A DNA stretch of 37,123 nt, taken from the NCBI GenBank assembly GCA_037178675.1, contig JAYMGJ010000537.1, positions 1 through 37,123 of the forward strand, written 5' to 3'. The stretch comes from Scleroderma bovista. Lineage: Eukaryota > Basidiomycota > Agaricomycetes > Boletales > Sclerodermataceae. The translations under genes and the position numbers were made by a program. The notes below the pieces were generated by a model. It worked only from the letters and a program-made list of their open reading frames with translations, ran no database searches and was not told the DNA's origin. Shown here piece after piece: positions 21,843-32,391 of the stretch (position 1 is its first letter; each line of letters begins with the position of its first letter).

Positions 21843-23944
21843 TGTCACGCACCAAACAGGTTTGGTACAGTGAACATGGAAGATAACGCCTATATCGAAT
21901 GATCCTTATGCGAAGGATAAGCACGACGGACCCTCATCGTAGCCATCTATCGCACAAGACAACTATCCTGATGCGAGAGATGAATGCCAATGCAGACAGT
22001 CATCTATCGCACGAGAACCGCCAAGAAGCAGAAGAAACTGAAGGAATAACGTCAATTGTGGTATGAGAAAGGAATGCACACGTCTGCAGTCCAACTCCCA
22101 TACCAGAACGATCAAAGAAGCCGAAGAATTGATGGAGAAACGAAGGAGAAAGAGAAGAAATGATTTTTAGCGCCCAAATGTCATTTTTAGGCGCCCAGTG
22201 CCGGCATTCCGATATTTTGAATAGCTCCGTCGTTTCTGAAGCTATCAGGCACGTGACTATACCATCAGAGAGCCTAGAACGTGGTCTATCTGCCTGTCAA
22301 GTTCCGACGCAAATCCATTCATTTCCCACGGAGATATTCCCCCCGCAATCCAGATGTTCGCTTCATCGCTCACTATGGAGTCCGTATTTTCTCTGGATCA
22401 TTTCTCCGCTATTGCTGCAGATCTCCACTATGTCCTGCTCTTAGGACAGCCTCTCCCAGAGTTCCCGTGCACTGCCTGGCACATATCTTCCCAGCCTGCT
22501 CCCTCAGTCCCTCTCGTTCTTGGTCAGCGCGTTCTCCTCGTCAGTCCTGCGTCAAGGACGTACTTTGGTCATCTTAGGTCTATTGTCAAGCTTGAGAAGT
22601 CTTCTCTGGTCGTCTCTGTGTCCCCTGAGCCCTCAGCCTATGGTCCCTTCCTCCCAGATACTTGCCATGTCCATCTTCCTCTGTCGTTTGTCTCGCTTCC
22701 CTGGATGCGTCGAATTCAATACTCTATCCGCTTCCCTACTTTCAGACGACGTCCCCCAGCACCATGACAGTTATTCCCCCCACTTTATAGTGCTATTAGG
22801 AAGAAGAACCCTCTCTCGTTCTTTCCCAGAAGAGAGCTCGTCAAGGGAGCCCATGGTTGCGCTTCAGCGGCGCTAGAACACATGCACTATACCTTAGTGT
22901 ATGCTGACCCCCCAAAAAGACCTCTGGACCCCTGGTACCCTTCTTGTGGCTGTTTTGTCTCGGATCAATCCCCCTATTAATCCCAGATCTTCCCCATTGT
23001 TGTCCCATCAAATTCCTGATGGTACACAGCCCCCCATCAAACTTCTTAGGCTGTGCATCAATGACTCCTTCTGCTGTGCAGTGACTCATCCCTTGCTTAC
23101 TGATGCTCTCTTGTCATCAGTATTACTCTATCCCTTTCGCATTTTTGGTATATTACTCAGCTGATGACTCACTCCCTTACCAATCAATCTTGTCATGCAG
23201 CTTACTCATTCCTTTACTCAGCAGCTTATTCATGCTTCCTATGCTTACTCATTCCTGCTTATCCCTTGCTTACTGATCGCTTACAAACCCCTTACAAAGC
23301 TCTTACCAATCCCTTACCAATCCTTGACAAATTCTGCTTACTCCCTTCTCTTTTTTGTACTTTAATGCTGTGCCCCCCCATGTATTTAAACCCCTGGGCT
23401 CAGCCCAGTGAAGAAGAGACCCAATAGCACGAAATTATCTCTCTCTCAGTCCCTCTCAGTCAGTATCCCCTCAGCTCTTTGAGTCTTGTAGGCTTCAGTG
23501 AAGGTCTAAAGGCTCTAATATTCAAGTTTTATCCAATCTATTCAAGTCCAAGTCTTTCTCTAGGCTCAAGCGGAGTCTAGCCTGTCAATCCTTCATCCCC
23601 TATTGCTTCTGGACGTCAGGAGCCCCCTTGCCCCTTTGCTGCACCAATCTCTAGGTGTAGTATCGCTGTTTCAGTCTCAGTCTACCCAATCCCCGCTTTG
23701 ACACTTCCTAGGCTTTAGGAAGAGTCCAGACCCCTATCCCCTTCGTCTTCTATTACTCCTGTACCCCAGGAGTATCCTGCATCATCGTCTGCATCATCCT
23801 GTTGGTGTAGATCCCCTTCCCCCCTCCTCAGCACATCCTCTCTGGACACCGCGGAGGTAAACCACCACTCGCACTTTTTCGTAGTCCTTTGTTGGTGTTG
23901 TGTTTGGGTTATTACTCCGACCCAAATCCACACTTTGACTCACA
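21843..23944. mobile_element. LTR-like insertion, 2.1 kb, no transposition genes
   Basis: The insertion starts TGTCACGCAC and ends TGACTCACA, with 'ccgt' on both sides (21839-21842, 23945-23948), and its removal restores ..FVAVAIF.. of U4. The ends do not repeat each other as direct LTRs would, and no gag, protease, reverse transcriptase or integrase is seen. A plus-strand open frame at 22354-22767 (137 aa) has no recognised domain. At 23382 'tatttaaacccctgggctca' looks like an LTR promoter with a downstream C/T-rich transcribed part. I read it as a very long solo LTR or a non-autonomous derivative. Confidence 0.7.
23080..23345. repeat. Degenerate cttac-type tandem repeat inside the LTR-like element
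   Basis: The motif 'cttactcattcc' / 'cttaccaatccc' / 'cttacaaacccc' recurs some 15 times with a spacing of roughly 10-20 bases and many variants. It gives strong strand asymmetry (almost no G). Its role is unknown; it may be no more than slippage in the LTR. Confidence 0.6.
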
Positions 23945-25139
23945 CCGTGGCAATATTTTTGAGGAACAAAAATGTCCTGCTTCACTGTTGTCGAAGGTGT
24001 CAAGTTCTTTATGCCTGCTTCTTCTCGGACACAGCACTCTCTGCGAGTCTAGGTGACTTGTCTCTGGACTCTGATGAACCTGGTGTCTTTCTAATTTATG
24101 TCAGATATAGAAGAACCTGTTTCTGGGGATATTGGCCAAGAATTGAATGGGTCTGATGATGTCCCTGACTCTTCTTTGGATCATGCTGCCACTGGGAAGG
24201 GTGATCCTCATATATCTGAGAAACTAATGGGGATGGAAGCCTTCACAGACATTATGATTAACAAGAACCTTACCAAGGAGGAGTTGCAGTCACAGCTAGC
24301 TACAAAATTCAATTTGTTGGTCTGTATTTCAGCTGCCAATTTGCTTTTTTTTAAATAATGCTTTCATCCAGACTCTATATGCAGACTCGATTGGTTTGAA
24401 CTTGTCTGTTAGCCTTCTCCCAAGTGACTCGATTGGTGTTTCCTCCATCTCAGGTCCCATGTGAGCCCATATTTCATTTGACTCAAACAAGATCTCACTG
24501 ACTTCAAAAGGAATGATGGCTCGCAACAATGCTCAATGCAACACTCCAGTAAGCAGTTCACTGGCATGTCCAAACATGACAAAATTGAGCAGATCAAAGA
24601 AAGGCTTCTCGAGATGCTCAGTAAGTCATGAATGTGAACTATTATATTACCTTCATGTAACACCTTTGGGTCCAACAGGATCATCCAAGGTTTTCATATC
24701 CCATGGCCGCCTTCCTTGGTCTACCCTAGATAATGATTTAGAGAAGCAGGGACTTGGATTGGTGAATTGGCCTGCTGGGGTTCCTCGGAAGCGCAACAGA
24801 GGGATCTATGACCTGAGTGCAGAACATGCAGACAAGCTGTATCATGCAATAATGCATCCTGACAAAGAGCATTGTCTTGGTCTTCGTTCCCTGGACCCAG
24901 GCACAGGTATGTACTGATCACACAGTTTCCCATTGTCATCTGAATATTGTATGAATGACCAGTAAATCACACAACCAGTATTACTACACATGATACCAAC
25001 CTTGCTTCAAGTTCACAGTGTAATGATCAAGACAGCAGACCAGTCAAGTTCAAGGAGCCCATGACACGAACCAGCTTTTCTGGTGCACAATCGTGATTGT
25101 ACCCTCGTCAAATGTACCACCACTGAATGCCTGTGATAT

Positions 25140-25887
25140 TAGTAGAATGTTTGATATGTACAAGTAAACCAAACAATGAAATTGATGGATGCATTCAAAT
25201 ACCCTCGAAATACCCGGATTACCGTGTAAACGTTGGCCACTGCTGCCCAAGTCTAGACTCATGGCCCGGGACGAGACCAGTTCATGCAGGGCAAGCACGA
25301 TAGGTGGAGGCTGGTGGTGCTCGTGCAGACATAGTGGCAGTTGTTCATATGGGCTCTGGTCGTGGGACACATTTGAACTGCGAAGATCGTAGTCAGAAGC
25401 AGGAGCAGTGGGTGATGCGAGCAGCAGAGCGTGGACAACTGACCATATACATAGCTGCACGTCTGGAACTGGTACTATCGGATCGCCGTTTGCATAAATG
25501 CAAACCCCACTTGTCTGCGCACAACCCTACAAACCAGATCTACCATAACTTGTCTGGTCCACTGACTGCTACTGTCGTTGTGGCTTAGAAACAGGCCTAG
25601 TCTGCTTGATTGATCTTGCTAGTGTTGCTGTCTGCCAGTTCATAAACACAGACTTGATCCTCCCTGAGAAAGGTGAGCTGGTCACTGGTGCGTAGACCGT
25701 TAGTAACGGTTCATCGCAGGCTGGCCAAGCCCGCATGACATGTCACTGGATGCGAATGAGTGGAGCAGGGTATTAGTTTACGAGTTTATACATCACTCCT
25801 TTGGAAAACAACGCACAGGCATTATTAAGTTCATTCGTCGCGCTGGCCGCCATACGGGATTGGGGACAGCTTGTCACAGTGGCCTTA
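25140..25887 (-). pseudogene. TF4: relic of the regulator, cut by the transposon
   Basis: This block is the sister of TF2: 'aacgcacaggcattattaag' and 'cagcttgtcacagtggcctt' parallel 9409 and 9465. Translation on the minus strand is full of stops and keeps only traces of the TF1 C-terminus. The Tc1/mariner-type element is inserted at a TA within it; the target continues after the element as 'taagcgatgtggctgtg' (29151 on), matching TF2 'ttgagtgatgcaactga'. Confidence 0.7.
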
Positions 25888-25979
25888 CTGCGGTTCCCAA
25901 GAATAATGACATCACATGATTTTGTTTGTCGGTGTGAGCCAGTCATTCCAAATTGGGAACGAGGTCAGAATCGCACCGT
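25888..25979 (+). repeat. Left terminal inverted repeat of the transposon
   Basis: The 92 bases match the reverse complement of 29059-29150 with one difference (T/C at about position 67). Within it 'gacatcacatgatttt' and 'gtgtgagccagtcattcc' may serve as transposase binding sites; this is inference. Confidence 0.92.
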
Positions 25980-26015
25980 AGTGATTGTCTTTGGTAGCTC
26001 AACTCGTCAACAACT

Positions 26016-27837
26016 ATGGCCATTGTGAGCGACGACCCCATGGGCATTGATATCCCCTCAGACGACGAGGATCTTGAAATTGTAGGAAAGTCAATATCGT
26101 CAATGGTCAATGGTAGGTCCCCAATTACATATGCTAATGCGTGCAAGTTGCCCACAGAATACAACGCATAGATCCAGCTAACAGAGTGACAGAGTTCACT
26201 TTTGTTGACGACTCATATATTCCACCCATTGAGTCCATCAGCGGTACTCCTGTATCCAGCCCACTCTCAAAGCCCGGGCCAGTTGCAAAGACCAGCAAGG
26301 CCAGTGTAAAAAAGCGCAAGAAAGCAGAACTGCCAGATCGCTCGTGTTCACCGACTCCTGCAGTCCCAAGGAAGAAAAAGAAGAAAAGTCAATCCAAGAC
26401 TGCTGTATTTGATGAAGAAGATGATGAGGTTGATCCTCGCTCCCAGTCAATCACAGCCCATCTCCACCTTGAGACTGCAGTTGAAACTACAACTCGTATT
26501 CGTGGAAAATCCACCACAAACACATCAGTCAAGCTTACGCAGTGTAATCCATTCATTTTCTCAACTACCGACACTTTCGACTCGTTTGTTGATGCAATCA
26601 GTGAGGCTGTTGATACCCTCCCTTATCGCCTTACTCTCTCGCGACTAAGATGGCGGTTTGAGACCCCTGCTAATCTTCAGCCGAAACTTCTCACAAATGA
26701 AGTCGGCTATACCGCAATGATCAATGCTGTCAAGGCCAAACGTAAGGATCAAGTCATTTTTCTTTATCTTCCAAAACCAATTGCGGAACAGGAGGAGGTA
26801 TGGTCTCTATTATCTCAGGACTCGATATATGCTGTGTAAACTCATTTTGCATCATCGAACCAACAGCCAGTGGCTATGCGCACATCGCGTCAGCGCAAGA
26901 ATGAAGAGAATACGACAGAAGTAGTAGACGGATCATACAAGGCAAAAATTGTGCGTATGAACTACATGTACTACTGTGCATCTGACAATGACACCTTTTA
27001 CTAGGAATCGTTCCGCAGCACAGCAAGCATAGATCTGGAAAAGCTGAAGGAGAGATATCCAGTCGGAAACCATCTGCAGTTCCCAGACATTCGAGTATAC
27101 GCTGCAGATGGGTTATTCTGGGAATTGACACCATTACGGCTTGACGTTTGGGCAAATGCCATCGCCGCCAAGGTTTGTTTTGTTCTTTTTTATTGACTGA
27201 TAAATCTAACCTGTCCCTGCAGCCTCAACGTGCCTCGCTTCTTGCCCCACCAACCTCAAACCACTTCACAAAGGCAACTGCAATTCCAGCAAATCGTATT
27301 CCCACTGAGGTCCCAAAGACCACATCCGACATGTCTGATGATGCCGGCGATCACCAACGCAGTGGTGGGGAATTTTTCCCTAACAGAGCTTCACGCCATT
27401 CCCACCCTGATTATCCTCCACCCATGTACTTTTATCCTCCGTATGGACCGTATCCCCCTCCTGGATTGTACAATCCTTACGCATACCACCTGGGTTCTCA
27501 GAACCAACCAGTAGGCCAACCACAAGCTCCGCTTCCCAGCACCCCACCTTATCGCTGTGGCCCTTCCATCTCAATGAATGCCACAAACCTTCCCTCGCCT
27601 GGCACCACAATATCACATGATGTATCACTCGATGCATTTTGTACGAAGTATCACCTGTCGCCCACTGTTGCAGAGAAACTTAGGGATCTCGATTACACCC
27701 CTGGCAATAAGGTTGTCGAGTCACTTTCGGAGGCCGAATGGCGCAATGCTGGTTTATCCGTCTTAGCTTATCGCACCTTCCTTGCTGCTCACTACAGGTT
27801 TTGTGAGGCTGTTCGTTCAGGCACTTTGGAACCCTAA
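26016..27837 (+). CDS. Transposon passenger gene, 535 aa, function unknown
   Basis: Five exons (26016-26116, 26158-26797, 26867-26950, 27005-27172, 27223-27837) give 1608 nt: 535 aa and stop, all in frame. The first donor (AG/gtcccc) is the weakest; a 35 nt alternative intron exists. The start MAIVSDDPMGIDIPSDDEDL lies 36 bases inside the left repeat. An N-terminal acidic part is followed by a lysine-rich stretch (KKRKKAEL, PRKKKKKSQSK), likely nuclear localisation. A middle globular region (FIFSTTDTFDSFVDAISEAV ... LRWRFETP) and a block ending FPDIRVYAADGLFWELTPLR LDVW follow; then a proline- and tyrosine-rich stretch (YPPYGPYPPPGLYNPY) and a C-terminal helical module (SLDAFCTKYHLSPTVAEKLR ... 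WRNAGLSVLAYRTFLAAHY) that resembles a SAM-type fold in layout. I do not recognise the family. It may assist transposition, as a DNA-binding or host-interaction factor, but nothing proves it. Confidence 0.8.
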
Positions 27838-27906
27838 CTTTGTAGAATCGGAATCACAGCTTCATCCATTGCAATGTATAGTACAGTAAAAGACTCTGGA
27901 TTCACG

Positions 27907-29033
27907 TTATGTATCATGTACATATCCTGCATCACGAATCCATGCACGAGACTTGTCAGCGGTGATACAACTAGTGGCTTCCAACAGCATAGCAATTGGG
28001 TCTGGTTCATTTCGGAGTCGGAAGGCATTTCGCCGAAGATGTGCTTTTACTGTAAAGAGTCAGTCAAATTACTGTATCATGGTTGTAGCTGACTTACGAG
28101 CGCTGAAAGATTCTTCAATGGGATTGAGGTCAGGGGAGTAGGGGGGTAGATACAACAGAAGACAGCCTGGAAATTGATCAGACTACTACACAACGACATC
28201 AATTGGAAGCCATAGTACGGGATTGTTCAATGAGGTCCTGCAGCTCATCATTGTGATGGATCGCACAGTTGTCAAGAACGAGAACAGAACGTTCACCAGG
28301 GAAAGGATTCATCGCAGGAAGCTGTTGAGAGTTCAGAATGACAACTCCGAAGGAATAGGCTACTGACCACTTTATCTGCAATGAATAAAAAGAAAGCTTC
28401 ATGGTCAAATGAGCCGTCAATGACCTCTGCTGCAAGATAGCCATCGACTGACATGGCAGCTACAAGCGAATAGCGGTCCCCACGAACAAAGACATCAGTG
28501 AGCATAGCACGCTCGCCTGCCATTGCCCGCCCATAGCGTCGTGCCCAAGTGCGCTCATCCTTGCTAGTTTCATCGACAAATATAAACTGAGATGCATCAT
28601 GTTCGAAATCGTGGCGGATAAAATCCCGCCACTCTAGTCGACACTGCTCATCTCTCTCCACCGCAAGCTTGTGAAGGATCTTGCGTGTAAGCCCAGCTTC
28701 TTTGAGGTTCCGAGCCAAGGTAGAGCGAGAAATGACGATGTCATGTTGGATAGCAAGCCAAGTAATAACTTCGTCAAGATAGAGATCCGACTCTGTTGCA
28801 AAGAGGTCTTGACAGGCCTGGAGAAGGGCTCGAGTAAGGATACGAAGTCCCTGTCCCCGTAGTGCAGAGGGTGGCCGTACAACACTGCCATGCTCCATGA
28901 AAATTGAGTGCCATCGATAGAGTGATCTGCGAGAAACTTCCAAGCATTCACAAATCTCGTCGAGCTCCCACCCCATCTCCCACCATTTCAGCGCGATTTC
29001 TTTGAGGTCGGGGCTGATGCAACGATTCCCCAT
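27907..29033 (-). CDS. DD34E transposase (Tc1/mariner superfamily)
   Basis: Four exons (28368-29033, 28219-28321, 28098-28166, 27907-28049) sum to 981 nt: 326 aa and stop with no break. The N-terminus is a helix-turn-helix region (ALKWWEMGWELDEICECLEV SRRSLYRWHS) that should bind the inverted repeats. The catalytic triad is visible: D in FIFVDETSKDERTW, D in VLVLDNCAIHH, and E in LPPYSPDLNPIEESF, the last two separated by 34 residues. These are hallmarks of DDE_3-type enzymes, which cut and rejoin DNA at TA sites. The ATG at 29033 lies 26 bases inside the right repeat and precedes the first conserved helix; the frame stays open further upstream through the repeat, but that is unlikely to be coding. 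Its length is normal for the family. Confidence 0.93.
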
Positions 29034-29058
29034 TGCAAGAGGAGGGAAGAGGAGGCAG

Positions 29059-29150
29059 ACGGTGCGATTCTGACCTCGTTCCCGATTTGGAATGACTGGC
29101 TCACACCGACAAACAAAATCATGTGATGTCATTATTCTTGGGAACCGCAG
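29059..29150 (-). repeat. Right terminal inverted repeat of the transposon
   Basis: It is the inverted match of 25888-25979 with one mismatch, followed by the TA duplication at 29151-29152. The transposase promoter must lie in or near it. Confidence 0.92.
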
Positions 29151-29309
29151 TAAGCGATGTGGCTGTGTTTGATTAGTGGGCAGGAACCCAACGAGCAGCG
29201 AACCACAACCGAATGTCATACAGTCGGACTGCAGGTTCGCGGGTGCACATAGAACGCCCGTGCGCATATGCTGAGCGGGAGTACTGTCGTGATGGCTGCA
29301 TATCCAGGA

Positions 29310-32293
29310 CAGAAGCCGGGGTCGACCACCTCGGAGATCGCGCGTGAGTGGACATGTGGTTGTTGCGCCAGATCATGGCACTGATCCGGGTCAAGTGGCT
29401 GATATAGCATGGCCAGACGACCGTTTTGCGATAGCACGCAGACTGAGGGTGAGGGAACTAGCGAAGCTGTATCCTACCTGGCGGAAGGGGGATGGCGGGC
29501 GAGAGAGTCGAGTGGGACAAGACACGTGTGGACGCGTGCTGTCTCGGATACTAGTATAGATGTAGGGATGAGGTCACTGCATTGGCCAGGCTCGACATGT
29601 ACGACTTTGCATGGGAATGTGGCGAGTGATCGATGATCACCAGTTATGTGGTCCGATTCCATTCACATCTGGCAAGTAGTCTATGTCGATCTTACATTTT
29701 TTTCTTGATACCTGCCAGGTGTAAACGCCCTCACGCCGGTCTGTCTGATAAAGAAATTTATGCGCGCCAGGGCAGAAAAATGTAAGCGCACCGTATGTAG
29801 GCCCAAATCAGAAGAAGGTTTGGTGCAAGAAGAATTGTTGAACACTTCCGACTTCATCGTTGAGCCAGTTGTCGCTTCCCCTTCGCCTCGACTTGCGTCC
29901 CACCGACGCCTCCGACAGACTAGGTACTGGACGAATATATTCGTCTGACCCAGTAAACAAGGGCGACTCTGAAGGCGATCGAGAAAGATCGAAAGGAACA
30001 TACCGCGTTCTGGCGTGCGGGCCCATCACCTCTCTTTGACGATATCATACAACACTGTGGGGAAAGAACGTCTATCCAGACGTACCTGAAAGGCTTCGGC
30101 GACACTCGAGGCACATGGGTGAACCAAAGGTATGGGTTATATTTTGGCACCACATCTCTATGTACCAGGTCTATCACCAAGTTAGATAAGCGACACAGGA
30201 AAAGGCTACAGATACAGGCAAGAGGGAGGGAGAGGAAACTATGCTACAAATCAATTTGCATCCGGGAGATCCAGATGGATAGGGTATCTAAGACGAGGAA
30301 GACCAGAAAAGAGACGACAATGCAAGTATCGAGCACACTCTGATCCGAAGAACGAGTTTCTCGTACGGCTGCCAGCATCTCCATCTGATCCATCCCCAAG
30401 TTGTCCGGGGGGAACACTTTAGATAAAAATACACACAGCAAACAGGGAAAATGCGCGATGTAAAAAAAAGTTCCAAGGTATGTGCGCGTGATCATCGTAG
30501 TAGGGATCTTGAAGTATTTTTGTTTCGTCAACGGAGAGATAGTTTCAGGACGTGTATCGTAGTCGTCAAATCGTCGCCCAGGTTTCAAAGTGGGACGTAG
30601 TCGAACCCGAGTGCAAGTCCACCGCTGTTAGCCTCGATGCCAAACGCACCATCGAACAGACCGTCCAGGTCAATTCCAACCTGGGACGCCATATCCGACA
30701 CCGAAGCAGGCGTTGGCGCTCCATGCATCTGAGTGGCGCCTTCCTGCCACGCCTCGAACGACAAACCAGTGTGGTCGTGGAAAGACTGTGGCTGAGACGC
30801 AACGAGAGGGAGGGATACGTCCGAATGCGCTGGGGACCCCGAATACGCTGATGAAGGCTGTGACTGGGAAAACTCGGCCAGATCAGCGAATTCGGGAAAA
30901 TCGGGGATGGCTGTGGGGTCCACGGGGAGCCACGTTGCAGGGTCGCTGCAGGGGATGCCCATGTCCATGTTGAGGCCTGTCGTAGCGTAGTGGGGCATGG
31001 AGGAGGGGTCGCAGGTTGTTGCGGGGTGGAAAGAGATATCCTTGGGGGCGACATCCAGCGTGGCCAGGGTGAAGTTGGGCGACTGGGTGTTGGGTGCGAC
31101 TGAGTATAGCTCGTTGAAGTTCTGAAGGGGTGGATTGAATAGGGTATAGGTATAAAGAGAACGAACGGCGACTTACGAAAGGGGAATCTGCTTCTGGGGC
31201 TCGCATGGAGAAGCCAGCGTCGAGGAAGGCAGGATCGAAGAGAGTGTTGTCGACATCTGGGAGGGGTGACATGTTGTGTTGGGGGAACATAATGGGTGAG
31301 ATGGCTCCCCATGGACGACTCGGGATAGGCTGAACACTCGAGGGCCTCCGTTGGCCCATCAGCATCCTCGCAGAGCGAGAGATGTTGCCGACCGGTGAGC
31401 CAGTGCGGGAACCCATCTGCAGGAACGGCAGAGAGGGCAGTGCGATAGGATGGCTATGTGAATCGGGGAGGGGTACTGATGATGAGCGCCGGTGGGGATA
31501 GACAGGGTGTGGGGCGGGCATCGCTGTGGGGATAGTCCTCTGATCGAGCCTGCGGATGGCAGCAGCGAGCTCGTCGCCCTTCTTGCCCTCGAGCAGCAGC
31601 TGTGCGACTGCTTCGCAGCGCTCCTCATCCTGGGGTGCGACCAATGTCTTGGGCTTCTTCTTTGACTTGTCCTTGTTGTGAACAGGACGGAAGCGGTATC
31701 CTGGATACATCACGGCATGTTCTTCCTTGGCCTTCTTTGCCCTGATCTCCCATACTCGTTTCTCCTCGAGGGGAAGCGCTCGCCAGCAGTTGCCTGGTAT
31801 GGTGGATAGTGGCGATGAGGGGGAAGCGAACAAGTGGGCTGGTAAGTACTCACCGATGATCTTGGAAAGCGAGCCATGGTTAGTTTCTATCGAGCCTGGG
31901 ACGTGTTTCTGGCGCACGAAATCGGCACGGAAGAGCATGAAAGCATTTGGAGGGCGTGGGATGTATCCAAGCGACCGGCGCTTGCCCGGGGGAGCACGTC
32001 GTCTCGCGGCAGGTTGGGCGGGCAGCTCTGACGGGGGAAAGAGTTGTGTCGAGGGCAGCGACGGGTCAGCGATCGAGTCGTCGAGGGGGTCGGCGTCGTT
32101 GAATGTGCCGGGGGTAACGTTGGGTGCGAAGGTGACTGATCGTGGAGAGGGTGAAGGAGCACCGTAGATGCCTGGTTTGATGTGGCTCAAGGTCGCTGCT
32201 AACCCTGTCAGAGAATCTATCGAGGCTGGAGGGAGAGAACGTACACGGAGCAAGAGAGGAGCGGCGACGATAAGTTAACCGGGAGGGAGGCAT
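29310..32293. repeat. X2-HMG2 duplicate segment (paired with 10705-13538)
   Basis: This is the intact member of the duplicate pair. The X part, 29310-30200, holds a plus-strand open stretch (29760-29948) and overlapping minus-strand frames with no recognised domain, about 250 bases of which (29780-30080) are missing from the first copy. 30200-30584 is the HMG2 downstream flank, almost identical to 11460-11856. Confidence 0.85.
30585..32293 (-). CDS. HMG2: HMG-box transcription factor, intact
   Basis: A nuclear regulator with a MATA_HMG/SOX-like box. Four exons: 32245-32293, then a second exon starting between 32195 and 32204 (several in-phase AG) to 31854, 31177-31793 and 30585-31121, giving about 514 aa. 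Introns of 60 nt (31794-31853, inside the HMG box) and 55 nt (31122-31176) are clear. The box runs from about residue 96: PRPPNAFMLFRADFVRQKHV, then SLSKIIGNCWRALPLEEKRV and AKKAKEEHAVMYPGYRFRPV, followed by basic NKDKSKKKPK. The rest is serine- and proline-rich, with an acidic-aromatic C-terminus (DFPEFADLAEFSQ) that may activate transcription. In agarics such genes act in mating and fruiting control (Coprinopsis pcc1 is a possible relative; not verified). A TATA-like box lies about 95 bases upstream. It is divergent from the transporter. Confidence 0.9.
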
Positions 32294-32384
32294 GGCAGAC
32301 AAATGCGGGAAGGTCCCAGAAGAGAGAGACAATAGAGCGTCGAGCGAGTGGGGAGGGAACAAAAGCCCTTATTGTTCTCCCCTT

Positions 32385-32391
32385 CCTTATA
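32385..32391 (-). promoter_or_regulatory. TATA-like box for HMG2
   Basis: On the minus strand the sequence reads gaTATAAGGaag about 95 bases before the HMG2 ATG, a usual distance for a fungal core promoter. The same upstream sequence does not precede HMG1, which is consistent with HMG1 having lost its promoter. Confidence 0.45.

Larger units (their letters stand above)
19559..25096 (+). pseudogene. U4: family U copy split by three insertions
   Basis: The gene is in four pieces: 19559-20087, 20387-20468, 21041-21842 and 23949-25096. Between them lie a MITE, a solo LTR and a 2.1 kb LTR-like element, each flanked by a target duplication; taking out each element with one duplication rejoins the U reading frame exactly (..RSW/DAFPH.., ..LEQN/LMKRPLRSW.., ..KTFVAV/AIFLRN..). 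Apart from the insertions there is the same +1 frame change after TMEVI as in U2, a TGA after RQLQS (about 21399) and a TGA in place of a tryptophan codon near 21609. The C-terminal exons match U2 and end at 25094-25096. The last piece shows many CpG to TpG or CpA changes against U2. The gene is dead. Confidence 0.85.
25888..29150. mobile_element. Tc1/mariner-type transposon with passenger gene, 3263 bp
   Basis: The ends are 92 bp inverted repeats starting CTGCGGTTCCCAAGAATAAT, with a single mismatch, flanked by TA (25886-25887 and 29151-29152), the signature of the IS630-Tc1/mariner superfamily. Inside are two tail-to-tail genes, both open over all exons: a passenger gene (+) and a DD34E transposase (-), 69 bases apart. 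The pre-insertion site is visible in the sister relic TF2. Near-identical repeats and two intact genes suggest a recent, possibly active copy. Confidence 0.92.

Noticed and set aside
22354..22767. 137-codon open frame as a captured gene in the LTR-like element
   Set aside because: No recognisable domain; leucine/serine/proline composition follows the C/T-rich local sequence. Mentioned only within the element.
30883..32253. 456-codon uninterrupted frame as the HMG2 product
   Set aside because: It reads through a GT..AG intron inside the HMG box, inserting residues into a conserved helix, and misses the acidic C-terminal exon.
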